Shown here: one piece after another, positions 8,638-17,357 of the stretch | How the letters are laid out: every line of letters begins with the position of its first letter | Position numbering within the stretch: the stretch's first letter is position 1 | Source: Caenimonas sedimenti | Lineage (GTDB): Bacteria; Pseudomonadota; Gammaproteobacteria; Burkholderiales; Burkholderiaceae_C | Assembly: GCF_007833165.1 (NCBI RefSeq) | Contig: NZ_VOBQ01000011.1 | Location: 124,001-188,000, forward strand | Length of the DNA stretch: 64,000 bases | Direction: 5' to 3' | The notes under the pieces: model-generated | Databases searched by the model: none | Told to the model about the DNA's origin: nothing | The model's input: only the letters and a program-made list of their open reading frames with translations | Position numbers and translations under genes: made by a program

Positions 8638-9603
8638 CTACTCCGGCTTGATGCCGGCCTGCCTGATGAGCGTGCTCCAGTGCGTCAACTGGTCTTCCAC
8701 GTATCTCGCGAATTCGCCCGGCGTCTTCGACGGCCAGACCTGGAAGCCCAGGCCGGCCAGCTTCTCCTGCACTTCGGCGTCGGCCAGCACCACCTGCAAT
8801 TCACGGTTCAGGCGATCGACGATGGGCGCCGGCATGCCGGCCGGGCCGAAGATGCCGTTCCACGACGTCAAGTCGAAGCCGGGCAGCGCCTCGGCCATCG
8901 AAGGAACGCCGGGCAGCAGTGGCGACGACTTGGCCGTGGTGACGGCGAGCGTGCGCACCTTGTCGGACTTCATCATCTGCAGGCCCGAGCCGAAATCGGT
9001 CACGTACACCTGCACCGAGCCGGCGATCAGGTCGGTCATCGCCTGCGGGCTGGACTTGTAGGGCACGCCCACGATGTCCAGGCCGGCAATGCGCTTGATG
9101 GTCTCCGACGCCACCAGCGAAGTGCTGTTGGGCGTGGCATACGAGAGCTTGTTGGGATTGGCCTTCGCGTGCGCGATCAGTTCGCGCATCGATTTCACCG
9201 GCAGCGAGGTCGGCACCACCAGCGCGAACGGCAGCTCGCCCACGCGCGCGACCGGCGTGAAATCCTTCACCGGGTCGTAGGGCAGCTTCTGGAACAGGCT
9301 GGGGTTGGCCGAGTGGGACGTGTTGGTCGTCATGAACAAGGTATAGCCATCCGGCTTGGCCTTGGCCGCGGCCTGCGCCCCGATCTGCGCGCTGGCGCCC
9401 GGCTTGTTGTCGATCACCACGGGCTGCTTCAGCCGGTCGGCGAGCTTCATGCCGACGATGCGGGCCACGGCGTCGGTCCCGCTGCCGGCCGCGAACGGGA
9501 CGATCAGCGTGATTTGCTGGGCGGGGTACTCCTGCGCCGAAGCGCCCAGCGCGGCGGTCCACAGCAAGCCGGCGCCCAACAGGCGGGTGAGGATGGTTCG
9601 CAT
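8638..9603 (-). CDS. Bug/TctC-family substrate receptor
   Basis: Periplasmic Bug receptor of 321 residues. The ATG at 9603 is followed by a signal peptide (MRTILTRLLGAGLLWTAALGASAQ) and preceded by GGAG in a sensible position; the TTG at 9621 is not needed. Hallmarks are YPAQQITLIVPFAAGSGTD and DNKPGASAQIGAQAAA. It is the first gene of the CoA-transferase/cupin/acyl-CoA dehydrogenase operon, so it probably binds the carboxylate that these enzymes degrade. Divergent from a LysR gene that probably controls the operon. Confidence 0.92.
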   Translation of the reverse strand: MRTILTRLLGAGLLWTAALGASAQEYPAQQITLIVPFAAGSGTDAVARIVGMKLADRLKQPVVIDNKPGASAQIGAQAAAKAKPDGYTLFMTTNTSHSANPSLFQKLPYDPVKDFTPVARVGELPFALVVPTSLPVKSMRELIAHAKANPNKLSYATPNSTSLVASETIKRIAGLDIVGVPYKSSPQAMTDLIAGSVQVYVTDFGSGLQMMKSDKVRTLAVTTAKSSPLLPGVPSMAEALPGFDLTSWNGIFGPAGMPAPIVDRLNRELQVVLADAEVQEKLAGLGFQVWPSKTPGEFARYVEDQLTHWSTLIRQAGIKPE

Positions 9604-9724
9604 GGTGAATGTCTCCTGCAAGGTGAAGCGGGCCTATCATCTGGCGGCCAATCATTCACGTCCAATCCTTTTTCCGGCTCGATGGATTGCTTTTGCGAAT
9701 CGCCGCAGCCGCCCGGAGCGACCG

Positions 9725-10612
9725 ATGAAACTGCATTTCCTGCGCTACTTCTCCGTGCTCGCGGAGGAGTTGCACTTCGGCCGCGCGGCCGAGCGGTTGG
9801 CGATGACGCAGCCACCGCTGTCGAGCGCCATCAAGTCCCTGGAACAGGAGCTGGGGGTGCAGCTGCTGGAGCGCGACAGCCGGCGCGTGCGCCTGACGCC
9901 GGCGGGCGCCGCCTTCCTGGTCGAGGCGAACCAGATCCTGGAGCGCGTCGCCAAGGCTTCGAGCGTGGCGAAGGCGGTTGCGCGCGGCATGCACGGGCGG
10001 CTGGAAGTCGGCGTGACCGGCTCGCTGATCTACCGCAAGGTGCCCGCCATCGTGAAGGCGTTCCGCCGCGAGATGCCTGGCGTCGACGTGGTGCTGCGCG
10101 AGATGTCGACCGCCGACCAGACGGCCGCGCTGCTGCACGGCCAGCTGCACGCGGGCTTCATCAATGCCGCCGCGGTGCCACCCCAACTGCAATCCATGCC
10201 GCTCGCCGCCGACGAGTTCGTGCTGTGCCTGCCTGTCGACCATCCGCGGTCGGGCGCGGCGTCAGTGAAACTGCAGGACCTGGCCGGCGAGCAGTTCGTG
10301 ATGTTCTCGCGCGACGTGGCGCCGGCCAACCACGACAACGTGATCGCGATCTTCAGCCAGGCCGGCATCCACCCGACGACGGTGCATGCCGCGCGCCAGT
10401 GGCTCACCATCATCGCGATGGTGGCGCACGGGCTGGGTGTGTCGCTGGTGCCGCGCTCGCTCTCGCGCTCGAAGGTGGATGGCGTGCGCTTCGTGCGCGT
10501 GCGCGGCTTGCGCGCGCAATCGCCAGCGCTGCTGGCCTGGAACCCGGAGTTCGAGGCGGCGGTGGTGGCGAGCTTCCTGGAGGTCGCCCGCGCCGCGATC
10601 GCGAAGGCGTGA
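9725..10612 (+). CDS. LysR-family transcriptional regulator
   Basis: LysR regulator of 295 residues, with the N-terminal winged HTH (MKLHFLRYFSVLAEELHFGRAAERLAMTQPPLSSAIKSLEQELG) and a C-terminal periplasmic-binding-like effector domain. The ATG at 9725 begins exactly at the conserved LysR N terminus. It is divergent from the Bug/CoA-transferase operon across a 121-base intergenic region. A weak T-N11-A candidate (ATTGCTTTTGCGAAT, 9686-9700) sits in that region. It probably controls the divergent catabolic operon in response to its substrate or CoA ester. Confidence 0.92.
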   Translation: MKLHFLRYFSVLAEELHFGRAAERLAMTQPPLSSAIKSLEQELGVQLLERDSRRVRLTPAGAAFLVEANQILERVAKASSVAKAVARGMHGRLEVGVTGSLIYRKVPAIVKAFRREMPGVDVVLREMSTADQTAALLHGQLHAGFINAAAVPPQLQSMPLAADEFVLCLPVDHPRSGAASVKLQDLAGEQFVMFSRDVAPANHDNVIAIFSQAGIHPTTVHAARQWLTIIAMVAHGLGVSLVPRSLSRSKVDGVRFVRVRGLRAQSPALLAWNPEFEAAVVASFLEVARAAIAKA

Positions 10613-10735
10613 GTGCTGGGTTCACAACGCCGGCGCGGGAGGGCTCCGGCAAATGCGCGGCTGTGATCGGCCGCCTTGCCGCGGCTCATCACTGGCGCCG
10701 ACGACAAGTCCAGGCCACTGCGCCTGGTTCGAACG

Positions 10736-10763
10736 CAAAAAAAGCCGGCAAAGCCGGCTTTCA
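10736..10763 (-). terminator. Rho-independent terminator of the RRM gene
   Basis: On the minus strand the sequence forms an AAAGCCGGC / GCCGGCTTT stem around a TTT loop and runs into a stretch of T residues, 16 bases past the stop codon of the RNA-binding protein gene. It is a typical intrinsic terminator. Confidence 0.85.
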
Positions 10764-10778
10764 GAGGCAGCGCCGGTC

Positions 10779-11129
10779 TCAGTAACGACCGCCGCCGAAC
10801 CCGCCATTGCCATAGCCAACGTCCGCCCGGTTGCTGGCCTTGAAACCGTCCGTACCGGCTCCGCCGGGGCCACGGCCTTCCTCGCGAGGGCGGGCCAGGT
10901 TCACGTTGATCGAGCGGCCATCCACGGACATGCCGTGGAGCCCCTTGATGGCAGCTTCGGCAAATTCGGCCGAGGCCATTTCGACAAAACCGAAGCCCTT
11001 GGAGCGGCCAGTTTCACGGTCCATCATGACCTTGGCGGAGGAGACGCTGCCGAACTCGGCAAAGTTGGATTCCAGGATGGAATGGGTCACGGAGTAGGGC
11101 AGGTTGCCCACGTAGATCTTGGTGCTCAT
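10779..11129 (-). CDS. RRM-domain RNA-binding protein
   Basis: A 116-residue protein with one RNA recognition motif: RNP2 is IYVGNLPY near residue 5 and RNP1 is SKGFGFVEM near residue 44. The tail is Gly/Arg-rich and ends in YGNGGFGGGRY. This matches the bacterial cold-induced Rbp family. AAAGG lies upstream of the ATG. Upstream are about 290 bases without a gene, possibly a long regulatory leader, and a strong terminator follows the gene. It probably binds single-stranded RNA as a chaperone or post-transcriptional regulator. Confidence 0.93.
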   Translation of the reverse strand: MSTKIYVGNLPYSVTHSILESNFAEFGSVSSAKVMMDRETGRSKGFGFVEMASAEFAEAAIKGLHGMSVDGRSINVNLARPREEGRGPGGAGTDGFKASNRADVGYGNGGFGGGRY

Positions 11130-11416
11130 GCTGAGCCTTTCTCAATAATGGCGCGCCGCAGTGCGCACAGGTGCCGCGCAGCAACCTGCCGCGCGGTGCG
11201 CAACGTCAGAAGACATCGAGAGGGATTCAGACAACGACGCGGCGGGATGCAAGTTCGCCGGAGGGAGACAGTCCTACCTGGAAGAGCGACGATCTGCTCA
11301 ACGTTCAGCAGCACCGAGGTTAACACGCCGGGCACCTTCGCGACGGGCACGCGCTTGGAACTGGTTCCAACCTGTCTTGAACCTTGGCAGGCACCGCGAA
11401 ACGCCGCCTGCCATCG

Positions 11417-11983
11417 TCAGGACACCAGCCCCAGGTACGCCTGTCGCGTCTGCGGCAACACGGCCCCGACGAGTTGCTCGTAGGACGTGCGATGGCGGGC
11501 CAGCATGCGGCCCGACGCCACGGATTTCGAACGGCAATACCAGTGGCAGGTGTGCTGCATCAGGAGCATCTCGGCCAGGATGACGAAGGCGCGGTCTTTT
11601 GGTGGGCTCTGTTCATCGATGGCACGGCAGATGCCGCGAGCGTGCATGCGCAGCGCCTCGCGCATGTCGAAGGACCTGTCGAACGCGGGCGAGCGGGGCA
11701 GCCAGATCGGGAACTTGCTCACGCGCGTGGCCGCAGGCTCGACGCCCGAGAAGTCCTCCGCGAGCTTGCGGACCTGCCGGCACAGGGCGTCCTCGGTCCC
11801 GCGCAGCACGCCCCAGACCTGCTCGCTGCGGGCGGGGTCCGATTCGCCAAGGGCGCGCGAGTAGCCCTGCGAGAGCGTCTCGATGTGCTTCTCGATGTCA
11901 TGGCCGGACAGGTAGCGGGCCAGGATGACGATGCGCCGTTGCTGCTGCCGGGCCCATGCGATCCACAAGGCGACCAGCGCCAT
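11417..11983 (-). CDS. Hypothetical protein
   Basis: A 188-residue protein starting with a short hydrophobic segment (MALVALWIAWARQQQRRIVILARYL), which may act as a membrane anchor or amphipathic helix. The rest looks helical and soluble, with several Cys and His residues (ILAEMLLMQHTCHWYCRSKS). The ATG at 11983 is chosen because the 37 residues upstream are low-complexity and unlike a protein N terminus. It is divergent from a DMT exporter gene. No family was recognised. Confidence 0.6.
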   Translation of the reverse strand: MALVALWIAWARQQQRRIVILARYLSGHDIEKHIETLSQGYSRALGESDPARSEQVWGVLRGTEDALCRQVRKLAEDFSGVEPAATRVSKFPIWLPRSPAFDRSFDMREALRMHARGICRAIDEQSPPKDRAFVILAEMLLMQHTCHWYCRSKSVASGRMLARHRTSYEQLVGAVLPQTRQAYLGLVS

Positions 11984-12053
11984 GGCAGGCCCGCCGGGTT
12001 TGGCACACTGTCTGCTGCCACCGCATTTTCTTTCACCTGGTTCGCCTGCCTGC

Positions 12054-12899
12054 ATGTCGTCGCCTCGCCCCTTTGTTCTTGCGGCTGCAGGCATCGCCGC
12101 ACTCTGTGCGCTCGACGCCGCGGTGAAGGAACTGACCCGGTCGGCGGTCGCTTATGCGGTGCTCGGGAGGTACGTATTCGGCACGGTCTTCGCACTGGCG
12201 GTCTGGTGGTGGCAAGGCCGGCCCAGCCTGACCCGGGAAATGCTGCCCGCTCACCTCTTGAGAGGAACCCTGATCACCATCACCGCGTTTCTCTTCTTTT
12301 TCTCCCTCACCCGGCTGGGCCTGGCTGAGGCAATCACGCTGTCCTTCGTTGCGCCGCTACTCATCCCGCCGCTCGCCCACCTGTTTCTCGGCGAGAAGAT
12401 GCGCGGGCCGGTGGTGCTGGCCGCCTTCGTGGGCTTTGCGGGAGTGTTGCTGACCCTGCAGGGCGCGCCGAGCTTCGACGGCGATCGCACCTTGGCACTC
12501 GGCGCGGTCCTTGGTGCGGCGCTGGCGTACGCGTTGGCTGCAATCGTGATGCGGGCGCGCGCTGCCAAGGATGGGTCCACGCTGCTGACGCTCACCAGCG
12601 CAGTCATCCCGATGGTCTTGCTTTCGCCTGCTGCCGTGGGCGCTCCCTTGCCGACCTGGGAGGCCTTGGGCTTGGCGCTGCTTGCGGGGTTGTTCGGCAA
12701 CCTGGGCATCCAGTTGCTTGCCCGCGCCTACGCCAGCGCCGAAGCACAGTCGCTCGGCGTGCTGGAGTTCACTGCGCTGCCTTGGGCGGCGCTCTTTGGA
12801 TGGCTGTTGTTCGCGGAAGCGGTGCGCCCCCAGGTGTGGCTTGGCGCGCTGGTGATCTTCGCCGCTTGCTGGTGGGTGGGGCGTGCGGGCAGGCAGTAG
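12054..12899 (+). CDS. EamA/DMT-superfamily transporter
   Basis: Inner-membrane drug/metabolite exporter of 281 residues with about ten hydrophobic segments in two EamA repeats. Typical features are the first-repeat segment FFFSLTRLGLAEAITLSFVAPLLIPPLAHLFLGEKM and the second-repeat segment FTALPWAALFGWLLFAEAVRP. The ATG at 12054 (MSSPRPFVLAAAGIAALCALDAAVK) fits the family start. Divergent from the hypothetical gene at 11417. The substrate is unknown. Confidence 0.92.
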   Translation: MSSPRPFVLAAAGIAALCALDAAVKELTRSAVAYAVLGRYVFGTVFALAVWWWQGRPSLTREMLPAHLLRGTLITITAFLFFFSLTRLGLAEAITLSFVAPLLIPPLAHLFLGEKMRGPVVLAAFVGFAGVLLTLQGAPSFDGDRTLALGAVLGAALAYALAAIVMRARAAKDGSTLLTLTSAVIPMVLLSPAAVGAPLPTWEALGLALLAGLFGNLGIQLLARAYASAEAQSLGVLEFTALPWAALFGWLLFAEAVRPQVWLGALVIFAACWWVGRAGRQ

Positions 12900-12966
12900 C
12901 GCGCTCGAGTCACCCATTCCGATGCTCTACCGCCTGGCGGTCCAGCGCGCCGCCGCCGCGACGCAG

Positions 12967-13377
12967 CTACGGAGCCGGAACGACGACAGGTTTGTTCTTC
13001 TCGACCACGAACGTGGCGACCGTCTTGGCGACAGTCTCTCCAACATTGATGGTTTCGTGAACCACGCCCTGCGGATTGTGATAAGCCTCGCCGGCGGTGA
13101 CGCGACGCGGGGGCTGCCCTTCCAGCCGGAGTTCCAATGTGCCTTGAAGCACCGCTGCGTACTCATCTCCGGGATGCGAGTGACGGCCCGTGGTGGCGCC
13201 GGGAGAGAATTCGATGGCGATGAGAACTGACTCCTTCGTGCTGTCACCGCTCAGTGAGGTACGCAGCAACGGTTTGGAGGTGACGCCGGCACGCTGCGCC
13301 AGGGCAGGTGGCGCAAGCGCCATCAGCGCTACCGCGGAAACAAGCGTCGAAAGGAAGAAGGCTGTCGTCGTGCGCAT
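12967..13377 (-). CDS. Exported cupin-domain protein
   Basis: A 136-residue protein with a clear signal peptide (MRTTTAFFLSTLVSAVALMALAPPALAQ) and one cupin domain: GRHSHPGDEYAAVLQGTLELRLEG for motif 1 and GEAYHNPQGVVHETINVG for motif 2. His residues suitable for metal binding are present. AAGGAGA precedes the ATG at good spacing. It appears to be a single-gene unit. Probably a periplasmic small-molecule or metal-binding cupin; the substrate is unknown. Confidence 0.88.
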   Translation of the reverse strand: MRTTTAFFLSTLVSAVALMALAPPALAQRAGVTSKPLLRTSLSGDSTKESVLIAIEFSPGATTGRHSHPGDEYAAVLQGTLELRLEGQPPRRVTAGEAYHNPQGVVHETINVGETVAKTVATFVVEKNKPVVVPAP

Positions 13378-13492
13378 GAATGTCTCCTTGAGTGGAACAG
13401 GCCTCGGTATTGGCTTCCAACAAGGTTAGCGGGATCTCTGTCTGGCGCATGTGCCGTTTCGTACGTCGCCATGCAGACGCCTCAATGAGGGA

Positions 13493-14503
13493 TCAGCCCA
13501 CCACACGAGTGGCCTGCAACATGACGTGGTTGGGGATGCGCAGCCCCATATCCGTCGCCGTCTTCATGTTCAGCACGAACTCATAGACGTTGATCTGTTC
13601 GACTGGCACATTCGACGGGCTGGCGCCACGGAGGATCTTGTCGGCGAGGGTGCCGGCGCGACGGAAGGCGGCGTTGAGGCTCACTCCGTACGAAACCAGG
13701 GCTCCGGTGTCGGCGAACTCGGGAGACCCGAAGATCCCGGGAATGCGATGCTGGATGGCAAGCGCGGCCAGTTCGCGACGCACCGCAAACGCCAGTTGGC
13801 TCGGCACGCTCAAGGTCGCCTGGATGCCGGTGCGAGACATGTCCGCATACACGAGGCCAAGATTTGCCGCGGTATACGGCGTCGGTGTTGCGGCAATCGA
13901 GAGAGATTGGGCGATGGCCGCCAGCCCCGCCGCGGACGCCCGCGCGCCGTCGTCGGCAACGGGATGAAGGACGACCAACCTGTTCAGTCGCGGTATCAGC
14001 TCCTTCAGGATCTGGATGCGCTTCGCAGCGATTTCGCGATCCATGGCCGAGTACCCCGTGATGTTCCCCCCCGGGCGAGCCAGGGACCGGACGACGCCGA
14101 GGCCAACCGGATCGAGCCCGTAGGCGAACACGACCGGCACTGAGCCGGAATACCGGGCAACCTCCGCGGCCTGTTGATCGGTCGAGGTGACCATCAGATC
14201 GCATGGAGCAGCAAGCAACTCGCGAGCCGCGATTGCCGTGCCGGCGGGGTTGCGCACGTCGGTGACGCGAACGTCGAGAACCAGGTTGCGGCCTTCCACC
14301 CACCCCTTTTCTGCCAAACCTTCGCGCAGAAGCTGGGCGGGAAGCATGTTGCGGCCCGATGCGCTGCTGAAGAGGAAACAGACCCGGCGGGCAACGTCCG
14401 GCCGCTGCGCAAATGCAACAGGCGAGGCGGCGGCCGCCCACAACACCAGGCGGCGCCTTGTCAATCCTGCGAGAGCTGGCATTGCAGGGAGGATCGTTCG
14501 CAT
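13493..14503 (-). CDS. ABC_sub_bind (TrpX-type) substrate-binding protein
   Basis: Periplasmic binding protein of 336 residues of the ABC_sub_bind family. It has an N-terminal twin-arginine-like signal (LTRRRLVLWAAAASPVAFAQ), then LREGLAEKGWVEGRNLVLDVR and the PVVFAYGLDPVGLGVVRSLARPGGNITG motif characteristic of the family. No permease or ATPase gene lies next to it, so it is an orphan receptor here. The start at 14503 is a choice; an in-frame ATG at 14482 also keeps the signal peptide. Confidence 0.88.
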   Translation of the reverse strand: MRTILPAMPALAGLTRRRLVLWAAAASPVAFAQRPDVARRVCFLFSSASGRNMLPAQLLREGLAEKGWVEGRNLVLDVRVTDVRNPAGTAIAARELLAAPCDLMVTSTDQQAAEVARYSGSVPVVFAYGLDPVGLGVVRSLARPGGNITGYSAMDREIAAKRIQILKELIPRLNRLVVLHPVADDGARASAAGLAAIAQSLSIAATPTPYTAANLGLVYADMSRTGIQATLSVPSQLAFAVRRELAALAIQHRIPGIFGSPEFADTGALVSYGVSLNAAFRRAGTLADKILRGASPSNVPVEQINVYEFVLNMKTATDMGLRIPNHVMLQATRVVG

Positions 14504-14586
14504 TCCGCCAAGGCTACCCGAACTCGCGCCGCCGGGGGGGTGCGCTTTCGCACGCCGTGCTGCAGCTGGCTCCTCTTGCGGCCCCA

Positions 14587-15018
14587 CTATTGAACCCTGG
14601 AGATCGACTTGACCTTGATGGCGCGAGCGCCTTTGTCGTCCGAGAGAGCCCCGTAGTAGTCGTCGCCGAGTTTGTAGTTGTGCCAGCACTGATCGGTCCG
14701 GCTGTTCCAGACGGGCATGTGTTTTTTCATGCACCACTTTCCATCGTCTTCAAGCACGTGTGTCCCGGTTGCAGGACTCTCGCTGCGGCTGGAGTAGTGG
14801 TGTTCCGATCCGCTCAAACTTCCATCAGCCCTGAAGACCAGGTCGCCTTCGCCCTGCCGGTTCGGCCATTGGTACTGCACCCGCATGGGCATCATCGCGA
14901 GGTAGTCTTCCTTCGCGAGCTTCTTCGCGCCTTTGTCCAGCAATTCGCCAACCGTCGATTGGGCAATGGCCGAGGTGGTCAGAAAAGCCGCGAGGAAGTA
15001 AAGGATGAAGGTCCGCAT
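14587..15018 (-). CDS. Exported hypothetical protein
   Basis: A 143-residue protein with a signal peptide (MRTFILYFLAAFLTTSAIAQ) and a mature part of about 123 residues containing two Cys residues (KWCMKKHM and DQCWHNY). The ATG at 15018 has GGAGA upstream and is preferred over the frame start at 15084. No family was recognised. Its weakly conserved, polar composition suggests a periplasmic protein. It follows the cyclic-nucleotide-binding membrane protein gene on the same strand, 75 bases downstream. Confidence 0.72.
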   Translation of the reverse strand: MRTFILYFLAAFLTTSAIAQSTVGELLDKGAKKLAKEDYLAMMPMRVQYQWPNRQGEGDLVFRADGSLSGSEHHYSSRSESPATGTHVLEDDGKWCMKKHMPVWNSRTDQCWHNYKLGDDYYGALSDDKGARAIKVKSISRVQ

Positions 15019-15093
15019 AGTGTCTCCAAGAAAAATTGCCGGGCGGCGGAAACTGACGGGCCGCCTCATTGAATCGGATGTCATTGATCGCGG

Positions 15094-15786
15094 CTATCCG
15101 CGTCCGCAAACCTCCATTTCCGAAACATGCGCTTGCAGCCTCTGGATATCGGCCCCAAGCCGCTGTGCGATCAGGTTCGTCACGAGGAATGCGAACTGCG
15201 GGTTCTGGAAATACAGCTGCCGAAAGTCCGTTTCGCCGATGCCGAGCACCACGCAGCTGGTCAGACAGCGCGCACTGAGCGTGCGCCGCCGGTCGGCGGC
15301 GAAGAACGACACTTCGCCGAGCAGTTCGTGCAGTGGCACCGGTTTCCCGATTTCGACGAGTTCCAGTTGTCCCTCCACCGGCAGGTAGAGCGTCTGCGCG
15401 GCATCCCCTTTCTGAAACAGCATGTGCCCCCCGGGATGGCGCTCTATCCGCATGTAGGGCTTCAGCCAGAGGCCGGAGAGGTCGCCGGTCCTGGCGGCGT
15501 GCTCCACCTTGCGGGTGAGCCAGAAGATTTCCCGCAAGCGCCAGACGTTGAGCGGCAACAGCACGACATAGAGCAGGACCGCCACCAGGTTCGGCATGAG
15601 CAGCGCCGCAACGAGCAGGAAGACGTTGCTGCAGGCCGTCAACGCGCGCAACCGCACCATGGTGCGGGCGAAAGTTCCCAGGAACACGAGACCGAGCCCC
15701 AGCAGACTCGCCAGCCCGATGGCCGCGCCGCGTGGACTGGCCATCGCCTGCGCCGACGAGGCGAATAGCGTCAGGAGGTCCACCAC
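15094..15786 (-). CDS. Membrane protein with cyclic-nucleotide-binding domain
   Basis: A protein of about 230 residues opening with GTG at 15786 (a second GTG at 15783 has better spacing to GGAG). Hydrophobic segments lie at about residues 20-38 and 50-85. They are followed by a cyclic-nucleotide-binding domain at about 105-225: MLFQKGDAAQTLYLPVEGQLELVE, LLGEVSFFAADRRRTLSARC, then a final helix. It resembles Popeye-like or membrane-anchored cNMP sensors. There is no HTH, so it is not a transcription factor. A nucleotide cyclase gene is 165 bases upstream on the same strand, which suggests that it senses that product. Confidence 0.82.
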   Translation of the reverse strand: MVDLLTLFASSAQAMASPRGAAIGLASLLGLGLVFLGTFARTMVRLRALTACSNVFLLVAALLMPNLVAVLLYVVLLPLNVWRLREIFWLTRKVEHAARTGDLSGLWLKPYMRIERHPGGHMLFQKGDAAQTLYLPVEGQLELVEIGKPVPLHELLGEVSFFAADRRRTLSARCLTSCVVLGIGETDFRQLYFQNPQFAFLVTNLIAQRLGADIQRLQAHVSEMEVCGRG

Positions 15787-15951
15787 GCTCCGCTTTCAGG
15801 ATGCCGGCGGTGAAATCCCGCGGAGGCGGGCGGGACGGCGACGGAAGGGAAGGAGCGGCGTCTCCACATGGTGGCTCTCAGTGGGATGGACAAGAGCCTG
15901 GAGTCTCGGCCACCCCCCGCGCCGGGTCGGTGCGAAATCGCACCTGCCGCG

Positions 15952-16989
15952 TCAAGTCACGGCGGTCACCAGCAGCGCCGGCACGGGCCTCGGAAACCCC
16001 TTCAGCTCCAGCGGGCCGACCGGCTCGCCCTGCACCTGGCCATCGAGCTTCCCGGCCACGCGCTGGTGCACCAGCGTCTGGCCGGCCTTTGCCTCGGCGC
16101 ACAGGCGGGCCGAGAGGTTGCAGACGGCACCGACGGCGCCGTAGTCGAAGCGGCCCTCGAACCCCACCAGGCCCATCGTCGCGTGCCCCTGCGCGATCCC
16201 GATGCCCAGCCCCAGTTCGAACCCCAGCTTGCGCCAGGCGTGCGCCCGATCGGCGAAGGCCTCCTGCATGGCCAGTGCCATGCGCACGGCCTGCAGCGCC
16301 GGGTTCTCCACCGGCAGCGGGTCATTGAAGAAGATCATGATCCCGTCGCCAGCGAAGTGTTCGACGGTACCTTCGTGGCGGACGATCAGCGCTCCCATGG
16401 ACGCGTGGTACTCGCGCAGCACGCCGAGCACGTCTTCCGGGTCGGCCGATTCGGAGAAGGCCGTGAACCCCCGCAGGTCCAGGTGCACCACCGTGATCTC
16501 GCTGCGGTGGCTCTTCATCGGATCGAGTTCGCCGCTGGCGATCATCGCGGCCACAGGTGGCGAGAAGAATCGCTTGAGCTGCGTGAGCCGCTGCGCCTCC
16601 ACTTCCTGGTGCAACGCCCGGATGCGCAGAAGCGAGCGAACGCGGGCCAGGAGTTCGTGCCGGTCGATCGGCTTGGTCAGAAAATCGTCGGCGCCGGCCT
16701 CCAGGCCACGAACCTTCTCGTCCTTGCCGTCCAGCGCCGTGACGAGCACGATGGGCAGCAGGGCGGTCACTGGATCCGAACGCAGCCGCGCGCAGACGTC
16801 GTAGCCGTTCAGCCCCGGCATCATCACGTCGAGAAGCACCAGGTCGGGCTGGACCTGCGCGACCATCTCCAGCCCTTCTTCGCCATTCCTCGCCGCGGCC
16901 GTTTCATAACCTGCCGCTTGCAGCAGGTCGACCAGCAGCTTGACGTTGGTCGGCGTGTCGTCCACCACCAGGATGCGGCGCATCGTCAT
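15952..16989 (-). CDS. Response regulator fused to a class III nucleotide cyclase
   Basis: A 345-residue protein. The receiver domain (about 1-122) has phospho-acceptor Asp54 in LLDVMMPG and Lys in LTKPIDRHEL. A short helical linker follows, then a class III adenylate/guanylate cyclase domain (about 165-345) with metal-binding Asp171 (VVHLDLRGFT) and Asp215 (HFAGDGIMIFF). His takes the place of the Lys that usually contacts adenine (GTVEHFAGD), so ATP or GTP specificity is open. Its start overlaps the upstream receiver gene by four bases, so it is the output of the kinase/receiver operon: phosphorylation probably controls cNMP synthesis. Confidence 0.9.
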   Translation of the reverse strand: MTMRRILVVDDTPTNVKLLVDLLQAAGYETAAARNGEEGLEMVAQVQPDLVLLDVMMPGLNGYDVCARLRSDPVTALLPIVLVTALDGKDEKVRGLEAGADDFLTKPIDRHELLARVRSLLRIRALHQEVEAQRLTQLKRFFSPPVAAMIASGELDPMKSHRSEITVVHLDLRGFTAFSESADPEDVLGVLREYHASMGALIVRHEGTVEHFAGDGIMIFFNDPLPVENPALQAVRMALAMQEAFADRAHAWRKLGFELGLGIGIAQGHATMGLVGFEGRFDYGAVGAVCNLSARLCAEAKAGQTLVHQRVAGKLDGQVQGEPVGPLELKGFPRPVPALLVTAVT

Positions 16990-17357
16990 GCGCTTTCCCC
17001 CAGCGCTCGCCGCACGGTGTCGAGGAAGCTGCGCATCTGGATCGGCTTGGTGATGAAGTCGTCGAATCCCGACGCCAGGATTCGCTGCTGTTCGTCCGGC
17101 ATCACCGAGGCCGAAACCGCGAAGACCTTGAGGCCGTCGCCGAGCGCCTCACGGATGCCCCGCAGCACCTCCACGCCGTCGATGTCGGGCAGGCGGATGT
17201 CCAGCAGGATCAGGTCGGGTGGCGGCGCCGCGAGCGCGAGCGCCAGGCCCTCGCGGCCGGTCCCCGCGCCCAGCACCTCGAAGCCCGCGAATCCCAGGAT
17301 GTCCCGGAACAGTTTCATGTTTCGCTCATTGTCTTCCACCACCAGGATGCGCTTCAT
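16986..17357 (-). CDS. Single-domain response regulator (receiver)
   Basis: Stand-alone receiver of 123 residues, with acidic pocket VEDNERN, phospho-acceptor Asp in LILLDIRLPDIDG and Lys in FDDFITKPIQMRSFL. There is no output domain. The ATG at 17357 overlaps the kinase stop by four bases, and its own stop overlaps the cyclase regulator start by four bases. It probably shuttles phosphate between the kinase and other partners, or competes with the receiver-cyclase. Confidence 0.92.
   Translation of the reverse strand: MKRILVVEDNERNMKLFRDILGFAGFEVLGAGTGREGLALALAAPPPDLILLDIRLPDIDGVEVLRGIREALGDGLKVFAVSASVMPDEQQRILASGFDDFITKPIQMRSFLDTVRRALGESA

Noticed and set aside
8257-10785. 842-residue plus-strand open frame
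   Set aside because: It runs opposite and across clear CoA-transferase, Bug receptor and LysR genes and has no motifs of its own.
15790-15950. GC-rich hairpin (CCCGCGGAGGCGGGCGGGACGG) between the cyclase and the cNMP membrane protein as a terminator
   Set aside because: The stem is imperfect, there is no T-run on the minus strand, and it resembles a degraded REP sequence.
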